Source: Tsuneonella mangrovi (GTDB taxonomy: Bacteria; Pseudomonadota; Alphaproteobacteria; Sphingomonadales; Sphingomonadaceae). Taken from it: a stretch of 64,000 bases of DNA. Both the position numbers and the translations under genes were made by a program. Shown here in pieces: positions 24,677-33,284 of this stretch (positions are counted from its first letter, which is position 1; every line of letters begins with the position of its first letter). The notes under the pieces are model-generated. The model searched no databases. It worked only from the letters and a program-made list of their open reading frames with translations, and was not told where the DNA came from. The stretch covers positions 2,638,852 to 2,702,851 of the forward strand of contig NZ_CP022889.1 in assembly GCF_002269345.1 (NCBI RefSeq). The letters run 5' to 3'.

Positions 24677-26163
24677 CCGAGCGGGTCGTAGTCCGGGAAA
24701 TTCGTCGCGCACGCTTCGAGCAGCGCGGTAACACCCGCCGGATCGCCATCGGGCACGCCTTCGGGTAGCGGCTGGAACTTCTCGGGCGGCGGAAACGTCC
24801 CGTATCCGGCAAGAAGTGCGTGCCAGCTCATCGCGGGATAGGCCGGCTGCTCTCCATAGGCCTGATAGTTGGCCTGCCCGATATCGCCTTGCGTGAACCA
24901 CGCCGTCATCATCGCCTTGAGGCCGTCGGACAGGTTCTGGTTGACGGCGTTCTCGCGCCAGTAGGGCGTGTCGGTCCGCTGGTTCATCCGGTAATGCGCG
25001 ACGATGTAATCGCGTATTCCGTCATAGCGGGCGGCGGTGCGTTCGTTGAATGCGTCGCGGTGCTGCGCGGTGAACCCGCCGCTTTCGTATGCGTGAATGA
25101 ATTCGAACGCGGTAAACACCACGATATGCAGCGCGGTCGCTTCGAGCGGCTCGATAAACCCTTGGCTGAGCCCGGTGGCGAGGCAATTGCGTGTCCAGCT
25201 GTGCTCGACCCGGCCCACACGCATCTTGAGCACCCGTGCTTCGGCTTCGCTGCCACACGCGGCACGCAGCTCGACCTCGGCCTCGTCGTCGGAAATGTGC
25301 GCTGAGGAATAGACGTATCCATTGCCCACCCGTGTCGTCAGCGGGATCTTCCAGCGCCACCCAGCGCGCATCGCGATGCTTTCGGTCTGCGGAGTAACCG
25401 GGCCATCGTGCGCGGTCGGCATCACCACCGCACGATCGTTGAACAGGTTTTCGGCAAACGGGATGAACCGTGAGCCAAGTGCCTTTTGTGCCAACACCCC
25501 GGCAAAGCCCGAGCAATCGACGAACAGGTCCCCTTCGATCCGTTTGCCGCCCTCGCACACCAGCGCTGCGACGTCGCCATTATCCGCCAGCTCGACGTGC
25601 TCGACCTTGTGCTCGAGGTGCGTGACGCCTTGCGGCACCACCCACTCGCACAGGAATCCGCCGAGCTTGTGGGCATCGAAATGATAGCCATAGCTCGGCG
25701 CGAACGGGAAGTTCGATGCCGGATGCGGCACTTTCCGATCTTCCGCCAGCTTTGCGGCAAGGAACCAGTCGTCGGGCCGGGTCGGCACGTCGAACCCGCG
25801 CCGTGCAAGCGCGCAGGCGTGGGTGAAGCCGGGTTCGGTATGCAGGTCGACCGGGCCGGGGAAAGGGTGGAAATAGCTCTCGAATCCGGGCCGTTCGCTC
25901 CACCCGGTGAAGCGGATGCCGAGCTTGTATGTCGCATCGCAGGCCGCCATCCACTCGCTTTCGGCAATCCCGAGATGGTCGAACATCGCCTTGAGCTGCG
26001 GGGTGGAGCCTTCGCCCACACCGATGATTCCGATCTGCGGGCTCTCAACCAGGGTGACGCTGCCGCCTTTCGGCCCCCAGGCCTGGTGGATAAGGCAAGC
26101 AGTGATCCACCCCGCGCTTCCGCCGCCAAGGATGACGACCCGGGGCGGGGTGGGTTCGCTCAT
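24673..26163 (-). CDS. Tryptophan-halogenase-family flavoprotein B
   Basis: 496 residues. FAD fold: VVILGGGSAGWITA at about 9-22. The halogenase signature GWRWKIPL is present. Lys80 (TYKLGIRF) matches the lysine that carries hypohalite in PrnA (Lys79). The segment matching the PrnA ESTG halide site reads EATA (in IEPLEATALH, about residue 340). It is cytoplasmic with no signal. In Caulobacter- and sphingomonad-like bacteria such genes sit with TonB receptors and glycan enzymes, and their true substrate is unclear. It overlaps the GH97 stop by 4 bp and is the last gene of the operon. Confidence 0.88.
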   Translation of the reverse strand: MSEPTPPRVVILGGGSAGWITACLIHQAWGPKGGSVTLVESPQIGIIGVGEGSTPQLKAMFDHLGIAESEWMAACDATYKLGIRFTGWSERPGFESYFHPFPGPVDLHTEPGFTHACALARRGFDVPTRPDDWFLAAKLAEDRKVPHPASNFPFAPSYGYHFDAHKLGGFLCEWVVPQGVTHLEHKVEHVELADNGDVAALVCEGGKRIEGDLFVDCSGFAGVLAQKALGSRFIPFAENLFNDRAVVMPTAHDGPVTPQTESIAMRAGWRWKIPLTTRVGNGYVYSSAHISDDEAEVELRAACGSEAEARVLKMRVGRVEHSWTRNCLATGLSQGFIEPLEATALHIVVFTAFEFIHAYESGGFTAQHRDAFNERTAARYDGIRDYIVAHYRMNQRTDTPYWRENAVNQNLSDGLKAMMTAWFTQGDIGQANYQAYGEQPAYPAMSWHALLAGYGTFPPPEKFQPLPEGVPDGDPAGVTALLEACATNFPDYDPLG

Positions 26164-28211
26164 TTCTTCGCCGGGACGATCGCCACTGCGTAGCCACCGG
26201 CGGCTGCCATCGGGATCGCCAGCGTGTCGCCCTCCTTCACTGTCCGGGTTTCGATGGCGATGCGGTGCTTGGCATCCTGGCTCCCCAGTCCGTCAGCGCC
26301 ATCGCCGTCGCGCCAGATCTTCGCAGTATAGGTGCGACCGGGATCGAGGAAATCGAGGCTGACGGCAGGGGCGCGGGGCGTCGAATCGGTCACGCCGCCG
26401 ATATACCACGCATCGGAATTTCGGTCCTTGCGGGCGATCACCGCGTATTCGCCGATCTTGCCGTCGAGCAGCAGGCTTTGCGACCAGTCGACCGGGACTT
26501 GCTCGATGAACGCCAGCTCCTTTGGATACTTGGCCAAGTTCTCGATCGTGTCGGCGGCCATCTGCAGCGGCGAATAGATCACCACGTAGTAGGCCAGTTG
26601 GCGCGCGATGGTGGAGGGGATCGGGGTATTGTCGCGCCCGACCAGCGACAGCACGCCCGGGGTGTAATCCATCGGCCCGGAAAGCAGCCGGGTGAACACC
26701 AGCGTCGGCACGTGGCTCGGCGGGTTCTTGGGCACGCCCCACGCGTCGTATTCCGCTCCGCGCGCACCTTCGCGGGCAACGAGGTTGGGGTAGGTGCGGC
26801 GGAGGCCGGTGTCCTTGATCGGCTCGTGCGCATCGATCGAGACGTGGTACTTCGCTGCATCGAGCGCGACAGCGATATGGTGCTGGGCCGAACGCTGGCC
26901 ATCGTGCCATTCGAACACCTCACCCTTGCATGGATCGTGGATGTCCGCGTTGCAGCTGATCAGCCCGCCGGCATCGGCGACATAGCCGGTCTTGACCGCT
27001 TCGATGCCGAGCTTCTGGTCCATCGCGAACGAAGCATCCATCTGCGCTTCGAAATTGGCGATGTTGCCGCCGGTCTCGTCATGCCCGATGATGTGGACGC
27101 CTTTCTTGCGGGCATAATCGGTCACTGCCTTGAGGTCGTAGTCGGGATAAGCCTCGGTAAAGCTGAATTCGCGGCCGTTGCCGAACCAGACGCCGTCCCA
27201 ACCCTTGTTCCAGCCTTCGACCAGCACGCCGCGGAAGCCGTGCTTGGCGGCGAAATCGATATATTCCTTGGTGTGTTCGGTCGTCGCGCCGTGGTTCGGC
27301 CCGCTGTTCCAGGTCCAGTGGTTGAGGTGCATGTCCCACCAGATGCCGATGAACTTTTGAGGGTGGACCCAGCTCACATCGCCGAGCTTGTTGGGTTCAT
27401 TGAGGTTCAATTCGATGTTGCTCTCGAACAGGCCCCTCGGGCTGTCGGCGATAAGTACGGTACGCCACGGGGTGTGGAACGCCCCGGTGCGCACGACCTT
27501 CGCGCCGCGCGACGAGGGTGCCAGCTCGGTGCGGAAGCGCAGCCCGTCGACCCGCCACAGCCGGTAGCCCGAATAGTCGACCAGCGCGGCTTCGTGGAAC
27601 GACAGGTAAGTTCCGTCGGCCAGCTTCATCGTCACCGGCGTATGCACCTGGCTGAGCGCACTGATCGGGGTCTTCGAATAGATGTATTCGTAACGGTTCC
27701 AGTCGCCGCCGGGAATCGACCACGCGGTGCCGTCTTCGGCAAGATTGAACTCGGTCAGTTCCTGCGCAATCCGGGTGACCGGCTTGTTGGCGCGGCCGGG
27801 GAATTCGAGGCGAAACCCGATCCCGTCGTCGAACGCGCGCACGCGCATGGTGAAGCGGCGGTGGTCTGCATCGCCTTGCTCGAATGTAACCGCGAGTTCG
27901 TTGTGGTTGTCGGCGATCCACTGCCGCTCGCCCCACGGCTGCTCCCAGCGAGTGTCGGCGCTATCGGTCGTCTCGCCGACCACCTTGAACCCGCGGCGCA
28001 TCGGATTCTCGTCGGTGAAATCGAAGCCCAACTGCGATTTCAGCAGCACGTGCTTCCCGTCATGATCGACGGTGTAATACGGCACGCCTTCGCCATCGAC
28101 ATCGACCGTCACGACGATCTTGCCATCGGGCGAAGTCACACTCGCGGCATGGGCGACCGAAACGAACAGGAACGAGGCGAGGAACGCCGCGATAAGGCGG
28201 GCAATGGTCAT
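26160..28211 (-). CDS. GH97 alpha-glucosidase (SusB-like), periplasmic
   Basis: 683 residues with a signal peptide (MTIARLIAAFLASFLFVSVA, then HAAS). The N-terminal beta sandwich is followed by a TIM barrel. Conserved stretches are FIGIWWDMHL, GVLVEGWNKGWDG, GHDETGGNIANFE and SIDAHEPIKDTGLRRTYPN, where the glutamates of GWNKG/DETGG and DAHEP are the likely calcium and catalytic residues. The DAHEPIK glutamate favours the inverting alpha-glucosidase branch. It would trim oligosaccharides to glucose in the periplasm. Stop and start overlap the neighbours by 4 bp on both sides. Confidence 0.93.
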   Translation of the reverse strand: MTIARLIAAFLASFLFVSVAHAASVTSPDGKIVVTVDVDGEGVPYYTVDHDGKHVLLKSQLGFDFTDENPMRRGFKVVGETTDSADTRWEQPWGERQWIADNHNELAVTFEQGDADHRRFTMRVRAFDDGIGFRLEFPGRANKPVTRIAQELTEFNLAEDGTAWSIPGGDWNRYEYIYSKTPISALSQVHTPVTMKLADGTYLSFHEAALVDYSGYRLWRVDGLRFRTELAPSSRGAKVVRTGAFHTPWRTVLIADSPRGLFESNIELNLNEPNKLGDVSWVHPQKFIGIWWDMHLNHWTWNSGPNHGATTEHTKEYIDFAAKHGFRGVLVEGWNKGWDGVWFGNGREFSFTEAYPDYDLKAVTDYARKKGVHIIGHDETGGNIANFEAQMDASFAMDQKLGIEAVKTGYVADAGGLISCNADIHDPCKGEVFEWHDGQRSAQHHIAVALDAAKYHVSIDAHEPIKDTGLRRTYPNLVAREGARGAEYDAWGVPKNPPSHVPTLVFTRLLSGPMDYTPGVLSLVGRDNTPIPSTIARQLAYYVVIYSPLQMAADTIENLAKYPKELAFIEQVPVDWSQSLLLDGKIGEYAVIARKDRNSDAWYIGGVTDSTPRAPAVSLDFLDPGRTYTAKIWRDGDGADGLGSQDAKHRIAIETRTVKEGDTLAIPMAAAGGYAVAIVPAKK

Positions 28212-29824
28212 GAGCGGGTCACCAGGGCGGCAAATGCGGGAAGGACGGTTGCGGTCGCGCCGTTGATCGCCGCGATAACCTCGCCGGACGCATCCGCGTC
28301 CGCGATGTCGAGCGACTGGTCGCCGAAGTTGGCCAGCACCCGGACGGTTTCGCCAACCGCCTGGCGCTCGAGGACCAGCAGCTCGCCGTCAGCGCGACAC
28401 TGGCTCACCGATCCATGATGCAGGGCGGGGTAGGCATTGCGCAGTGCGAGCATCGCGCGGGTATGCGCCAGCAGCGAAGCCGGATCGGCGTCCTGCACGT
28501 CGACCGCGCGCCCGGCGTTTTCGGCCCCGACGGGCAGCCATGGGCTGGTCGAGCCGAATCCGGCGTCCGGCGCATCGGCGATCCATGGCATCGGCGTTCG
28601 CGCGCCGTCACGGCTCAACGTCAGCGGCCAGTTGGCGATCGCTTCGGGATCGTGCAACTGCTCGAACGGGATATCGACCTGCGTCAGGCCGAGCTCTTCG
28701 CCCTGGTAGATGATCGCGTTGCCGCGCAGCACCATCAGCAGAAGCGCCTTGAGCCGCGCGAACGGCTCGCGCTGCGCGGGCGAGCACCAACGGCTGAGGG
28801 CGCGTGGTGCGTCGTGGTTCTCGAACGCCCAGCTCGGCCAGCCGATGCCCGGTTCGTCGGGCCATTCGGCCAGCGCCGCGCAGACGAGTTGCGAACTCAG
28901 GCGATCGGCATAGAGGAAGTTGAACCCGTAGGCCGAATTGAGGTGCGTTTCACCAGCGGTGAACGCCTTCATTTCCGCTTCGGCTTCCTGCCCGCCGACT
29001 TCTGCAACCGTGAACACCGCACCGAACTCGTCGGTCAGCGCCCGGATCCGCTCGATGAAGCCGGGAATGCCGGGATGCGATTGGTTGTATTTCTTGAGCT
29101 GGAAATCGAACGGCCGACTGCGCGGCCGATCGCTTGGCGGGGCGGGAGGATTGTCGGTCAGCGCGGGGTCGTGCATCGCGAAGTTGAGTGCGTCGATGCG
29201 GAACCCGTCGACTCCCTTCTCGAGCCAGAACCGCATCACCCCCAGCACGGCGTCCTGCACCGCCGCATTGTGCATGTTGAGTTGCGGTTGGGCGGCGAGG
29301 AAGTTGTGCAGGTAATACTGTCCGCGTCGGGCATCCCACGTCCACGCAGGACCCCCGAACACGGACTGCCAGTTCGACGGCGGCGACCCGTCGGGCTTGG
29401 CATCCGCCCAGACATACCACTCATTCTTGGGACCGGTTCTGTCTGCGCGGCTGGCGGCAAACCACGGATGTTCGTCCGAGGTGTGCGAATAAACTTGGTC
29501 AATCAGCACCTTGAGCCCAAGCTCGTGGGCCCGGGCAATCAAAGCATCGAAGTCCGAAAGGGTTCCGAAAATCGGATCGACATCGCAGTAATCGGCCACG
29601 TCGTAGCCGAAGTCCTTCATCGGACTGGTAAAGAACGGGCTGATCCAGATCGCATCGACCCCGAGCTTTGAGACATAGTCGAGCCGGCTGGTGATTCCGG
29701 GAAGGTCGCCGATCCCGTCGCCGTTCGCGTCCATGAAGCTGCGCGGGTAGATCTGGTAGATCGACGCGCCTTTCCACCACGGCAATGCTGCGCCGGCCTG
29801 ATCGCCAGAGGCAAGGCTTTCCAT
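28208..29824 (-). CDS. GH13 alpha-glucosidase, cytoplasmic type
   Basis: 538 residues from MESLASGDQAGAALPWW; the longer frame upstream overlaps the previous gene. GH13 motifs are DQVYSHTSDEHPW, the nucleophile in GVDGFRIDALNF, the acid/base in FTVAEVGG, and FENHDAPR. The layout matches oligo-1,6-/alpha-glucosidases of subfamily 23. There is no signal peptide, so it probably acts on imported maltose or isomaltose. It follows the secreted GH13 by 5 bp and overlaps GH97 by 4 bp. Confidence 0.92.
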   Translation of the reverse strand: MESLASGDQAGAALPWWKGASIYQIYPRSFMDANGDGIGDLPGITSRLDYVSKLGVDAIWISPFFTSPMKDFGYDVADYCDVDPIFGTLSDFDALIARAHELGLKVLIDQVYSHTSDEHPWFAASRADRTGPKNEWYVWADAKPDGSPPSNWQSVFGGPAWTWDARRGQYYLHNFLAAQPQLNMHNAAVQDAVLGVMRFWLEKGVDGFRIDALNFAMHDPALTDNPPAPPSDRPRSRPFDFQLKKYNQSHPGIPGFIERIRALTDEFGAVFTVAEVGGQEAEAEMKAFTAGETHLNSAYGFNFLYADRLSSQLVCAALAEWPDEPGIGWPSWAFENHDAPRALSRWCSPAQREPFARLKALLLMVLRGNAIIYQGEELGLTQVDIPFEQLHDPEAIANWPLTLSRDGARTPMPWIADAPDAGFGSTSPWLPVGAENAGRAVDVQDADPASLLAHTRAMLALRNAYPALHHGSVSQCRADGELLVLERQAVGETVRVLANFGDQSLDIADADASGEVIAAINGATATVLPAFAALVTRS

Positions 29825-29829
29825 GCGGT

Positions 29830-31710
29830 TCACTCGGTGGTCTCGCTGACCTGGCAGACCGCCCAGCCGAACGCAGGCAGGTCGAACTTCGCGCTGCCCG
29901 GCGCGGATACTTTCGCGGGACACGTGCCCGAGAGAGTATTGAACGTACGCGCGTCGTAGCCGACCACGACGTTCGCGCTGCGCGGTTTGCCAGTCGTATT
30001 GAACGCCAGCACGATTTCGTTCCCGGTCTCGGGATCGAACCGGCTCGCAGCGAAAACGCCGGGGGTCTGTTCGTAGTGGCGGACTTTCTGCAGCCCGAGA
30101 GTCAGCGCGGGGTGTGCACGCCGGAGAGCCGAAAGCTGGGCGATCAGGCGGTAGAGCGGATGGCTTTCGTCGAAGTTGGCGTTGGCTGTTGTAGCATCGG
30201 TGCCGATCAGATTTTCGCTGTTGTAGACAGCCGTTTTCGACGGGAACATGTCCTCGCGCGCCAACTGGTCGCCACCTCCGCCGACAAAGCCTTGCTCGTC
30301 GCCGTAATAGATCACCGGCGCGCCGCGAAGCGTCAGCAGCATAGCGTGCCCCAGCATCACGCGCTTGAGCAGCTCGTCTTGCGAGATGTCGGGCATGTCA
30401 TGCTTGATGAGCGTGGAGAACCGACCCATGTCGTGATTGCCGAGGAACGTGGGCAGGTTGAGCGCCGCTTTCTCGCCGCCCTGGTAGAGCACGTCGCCGT
30501 CGAACATGTGCGCCAGCACCACTGTACCCTGGTTGCGGCCAAGGATGTCGCGCATCGCCGCCTGGAACGCAAAATCGAGCACGGCGGGTAATTTGTCGCG
30601 GCGAGTGTACTGCGCGATGTAGCCGTTATCGGGCACGTCCTTGTAGACCTCGCCGAACATCGTGAAGTTGGGGATGCCGTGCTTGTGCGCGTCGGCCATG
30701 ATCGCGGGCACGAACACCTGCCAGAAGCCGGGATCGACGTGCCGCGCGGTGTCGATACGGAACCCGTCTATCCCGTAATCGTCGATCCACTTTGAGTAGA
30801 TGTCGATCATCCCCTGGCGGACGAACGGGTTCTCGGTGAACAGGTCGTCAAGCCCGGAAAAATCTCCGAACCGGCTGTCTTCGCCGGTGAACGTGCTGTT
30901 GCCGCGGTTGTGGTAGTAGATCGGATTGTTGAGCCAGGCAGGGACCTTGATGTTCTTCTCGTCCGCCGGGACGTACGGCTTGTAAGCCCAGTCGGGATTG
31001 GTCAGGTGCGCGAAGTTCTCGGGCGTCGAGATCGTGTCGCCCATGAAGCCGGGATTGATCGGCTTTCCATCCAATCCGCCTTCCCGCGAATAGGGGAAGT
31101 CGCCGCGGCTGCGATACTTGTAGTCGTTGGCGTCGCCGTCCCGGTAGCGGATTACGTCGGCGGTGTGGTTGGTGATGATGTCCATGTAGACCTTCATCCC
31201 GCGCGCGTGAGCCGCATCGACGAACGCCTTGAAATCAGCCTTGGTGCCGAAGTGGCTGTCGGGCCGGGTGAAGTCGGTCACCCAGTATCCGTGATAGCCG
31301 GCACTTTCGTCACCCGGATTGCCCTGGACCACCTTGTTCTGGAAGATCGGCGCGAACCAGATCGCGGTGATGCCCATATCCTGAAGGTAGGGCAGCTTTT
31401 CGGTCAGCCCCTTCAGGTCGCCGCCGTGGAAGAAACCCTTGCTGGTCGGGTCGTAGCCGGTCTTGAGCCGGCCGCCGGAGAGGCCTCCGCGGTCGTTCGA
31501 AGGATCGCCGTCTTCGAAACGGTCGGGCAACACGAAATAGATCACTTCCTGCGAGGGAACGCGCGCGCGCAGGTCGGCCAGCACCTGCTTCGCATCGTCG
31601 TCGGCGGTGATGCCCGATGCCGGCCCCGATTGCGCGGCGGCGCAGCCGGGCAGGGCGGCAATGGCAAGCGCGAGGGTTGGCAAGGCGCAGGCAGCGAAAC
31701 GGCGGATCAT
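29830..31710 (-). CDS. GH13 alpha-amylase-family enzyme, probable lipoprotein
   Basis: 626 residues. The N-terminus has a signal with LALAIAALPGC; LPGC could be a lipobox, placing it on the outer membrane or periplasmic face. Catalytic parts are YGIDGFRIDTARH (nucleophile), MFGEVYKD (acid/base) and FLGNHDMGRF. Substrate loops include YHGYWVTDF and ITNHTADVI. A C-terminal beta domain ends the protein. It should cut alpha-glucans or cyclodextrin-like sugars outside the inner membrane. Its start overlaps the halogenase A stop by 4 bp. Confidence 0.9.
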   Translation of the reverse strand: MIRRFAACALPTLALAIAALPGCAAAQSGPASGITADDDAKQVLADLRARVPSQEVIYFVLPDRFEDGDPSNDRGGLSGGRLKTGYDPTSKGFFHGGDLKGLTEKLPYLQDMGITAIWFAPIFQNKVVQGNPGDESAGYHGYWVTDFTRPDSHFGTKADFKAFVDAAHARGMKVYMDIITNHTADVIRYRDGDANDYKYRSRGDFPYSREGGLDGKPINPGFMGDTISTPENFAHLTNPDWAYKPYVPADEKNIKVPAWLNNPIYYHNRGNSTFTGEDSRFGDFSGLDDLFTENPFVRQGMIDIYSKWIDDYGIDGFRIDTARHVDPGFWQVFVPAIMADAHKHGIPNFTMFGEVYKDVPDNGYIAQYTRRDKLPAVLDFAFQAAMRDILGRNQGTVVLAHMFDGDVLYQGGEKAALNLPTFLGNHDMGRFSTLIKHDMPDISQDELLKRVMLGHAMLLTLRGAPVIYYGDEQGFVGGGGDQLAREDMFPSKTAVYNSENLIGTDATTANANFDESHPLYRLIAQLSALRRAHPALTLGLQKVRHYEQTPGVFAASRFDPETGNEIVLAFNTTGKPRSANVVVGYDARTFNTLSGTCPAKVSAPGSAKFDLPAFGWAVCQVSETTE

Positions 31711-33221
31711 TGGGTCACTTCTCCGGCACAGCCGAGCATCTGGTTGATGAAGTCGCGATGCGTCGGGATCGCCTGGGCGCGTGTCTTGGTGGATTTGGCA
31801 AGGCTCGCCAGGAACGGCCCGATGTCTTCCCCCGGAACGTTGTCGGCAAGCGGCGAATAGTTGCGCGGCTCAAGGCCCTGTCCGATCATCACCTGTCCCC
31901 AGCTGTCGTCGAGGAACAGCTCATCCTCTTCGCGAACCAGCAATCCGGACTCTGCGAACAGCGCCATTTTCTCGGCAAGTGTCTCGGGGATTTCGATTGC
32001 GCGGCAGTGATCCCAGAACGGCTCGCCTTCACGTGCGTTGGCGACGTAGTGCAGGATCAGGAAATCGCGGATGCGCGCCCATTCACCGTTGGACAGGCGG
32101 TTGAACATCGCCCGTGCTGTGGAGAGGTCTGTCAGGTCGTTGGGCAACAGCTTGAGCAGTCGGTCGAGCGCTGACTGCACCAGGTGAATCGAGGTCGACT
32201 CGAGCGGCTCCATGAACCCGGCGGCGAGCCCCAGCGCAACGCAGTTATGCGACCAGAATTCCCGGCGATGGCCGGTGGTAAAGCGGATCGGGCGCGGATC
32301 GGCAAGAGCCTCGCCCTCGAGATTGGCGAGCAACAGGGTCGACGCTTCGTCGACCGACATGAATTGCGAGCAGAACACGTGGCCGTTACCGGTGCGGTGC
32401 TGCAACGGGATGCGCCATTGCCAACCAGCCGGGCGGGCAAGCGATTGGGTGTAGGGCCGGAACTGCCCGCCGCCGTCGCTCGGAACAGCCACCGCGGTGT
32501 CGCACGGCAGCCAGTGGGTCCAGTCCTCGAACGGAACGCCCAGCGTATCGCCGAGCAAAAGGCTGCGGAACCCGGTGCAATCGATGAACAGCTGTCCGGC
32601 GACGTGGCGATCGCCGTTAAGTTTGAGCGCATTGATATTCCCGCTAGCGGGATCGCGCTCGACCTGTTCGATCATGCCTTCGACGCGGACCACGCCGCGT
32701 TCCTCGGCATAGCCGCGGAGGAGCTTCGCCAACAATGTGGCGTCAAAGTGATAGGCATAAGCCAGTTCGGGCTGGTTCGGCCCATTGGCGCCCTTGGCGA
32801 ACCGTCCGGCACGGGCCGCGGCAACGTTGTAGCTGTATTCGCCATAGTCCCCCGCGACGCCGAGAGAACGCCCCCTCAACCACAACTGACGGAACGGGAT
32901 AAGCCCGACCCCGCGCCCGACATAACCGAAGCTGTGAATGTAGCTCTCGCCAGGTTTCAACCAACCGGCGAACTCAATCCCCAGCTTGAAGCTGGCGTTG
33001 GTCGCCCGCATGAATTCGGCCTGGTCGATCCCTAGCCCGATTATCAGGTTGTGGATCTGCGGGATCGTGGCTTCGCCTACGCCGACCGTGCCAATCGCAT
33101 CGGATTCGACAAGCGTGATCGAAGCCGCCTCGCCGACAAACCTGGAGAGCACGGCAGCAGCCATCCATCCGGCGGTACCACCGCCGGCGACGACTATCTC
33201 AAGAGGAGCGGGCCTGTTCAT
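31707..33221 (-). CDS. Tryptophan-halogenase-family flavoprotein A
   Basis: 504 residues. FAD site VVAGGGTAGWMAA at about 10-22; Lys79 in ASFKLGIEF is the hypohalite-carrying lysine position; signature GWQWRIPL. The halide-site segment reads ESTS (MEPLESTSIH, about residue 340), one residue away from the PrnA ESTG. It lies directly after the TonB receptor and before the amylase. It is clearly homologous to, but different from, halogenase B of the same operon, so the two are not recent copies. No flavin reductase partner is encoded nearby. Confidence 0.88.
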   Translation of the reverse strand: MNRPAPLEIVVAGGGTAGWMAAAVLSRFVGEAASITLVESDAIGTVGVGEATIPQIHNLIIGLGIDQAEFMRATNASFKLGIEFAGWLKPGESYIHSFGYVGRGVGLIPFRQLWLRGRSLGVAGDYGEYSYNVAAARAGRFAKGANGPNQPELAYAYHFDATLLAKLLRGYAEERGVVRVEGMIEQVERDPASGNINALKLNGDRHVAGQLFIDCTGFRSLLLGDTLGVPFEDWTHWLPCDTAVAVPSDGGGQFRPYTQSLARPAGWQWRIPLQHRTGNGHVFCSQFMSVDEASTLLLANLEGEALADPRPIRFTTGHRREFWSHNCVALGLAAGFMEPLESTSIHLVQSALDRLLKLLPNDLTDLSTARAMFNRLSNGEWARIRDFLILHYVANAREGEPFWDHCRAIEIPETLAEKMALFAESGLLVREEDELFLDDSWGQVMIGQGLEPRNYSPLADNVPGEDIGPFLASLAKSTKTRAQAIPTHRDFINQMLGCAGEVTQ

Positions 33222-33243
33222 GACGCAAGTTCAGTGAACCGGT

Positions 33244-33272
33244 GCACCCGACCGGTCAAACCGATCGGGTGC
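33244..33272 (-). terminator. Hairpin between TonB receptor and halogenase A
   Basis: GCACCCGA at 33244-33251 pairs with TCGGGTGC at 33265-33272, with a short inner CGGT/ACCG-like pairing and a CAAA loop. It sits in the 63-bp gap after the receptor stop. There is no T run, so it more likely attenuates or protects the receptor mRNA end than stops transcription fully. Confidence 0.5.
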
Positions 33273-33284
33273 CTCGCCTCATTC

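Noticed and set aside
25085..25098. TTTCGTATGCGTGAATG resembling the LacI-type operator
   Set aside because: It lies inside the coding sequence of halogenase B and lacks symmetry beyond the shared CGTATGC.
26265..28418. 717-codon plus-strand frame over GH97
   Set aside because: Long only because stop codons are rare in this antisense frame; the opposite strand has full GH97 motifs and coupled starts.
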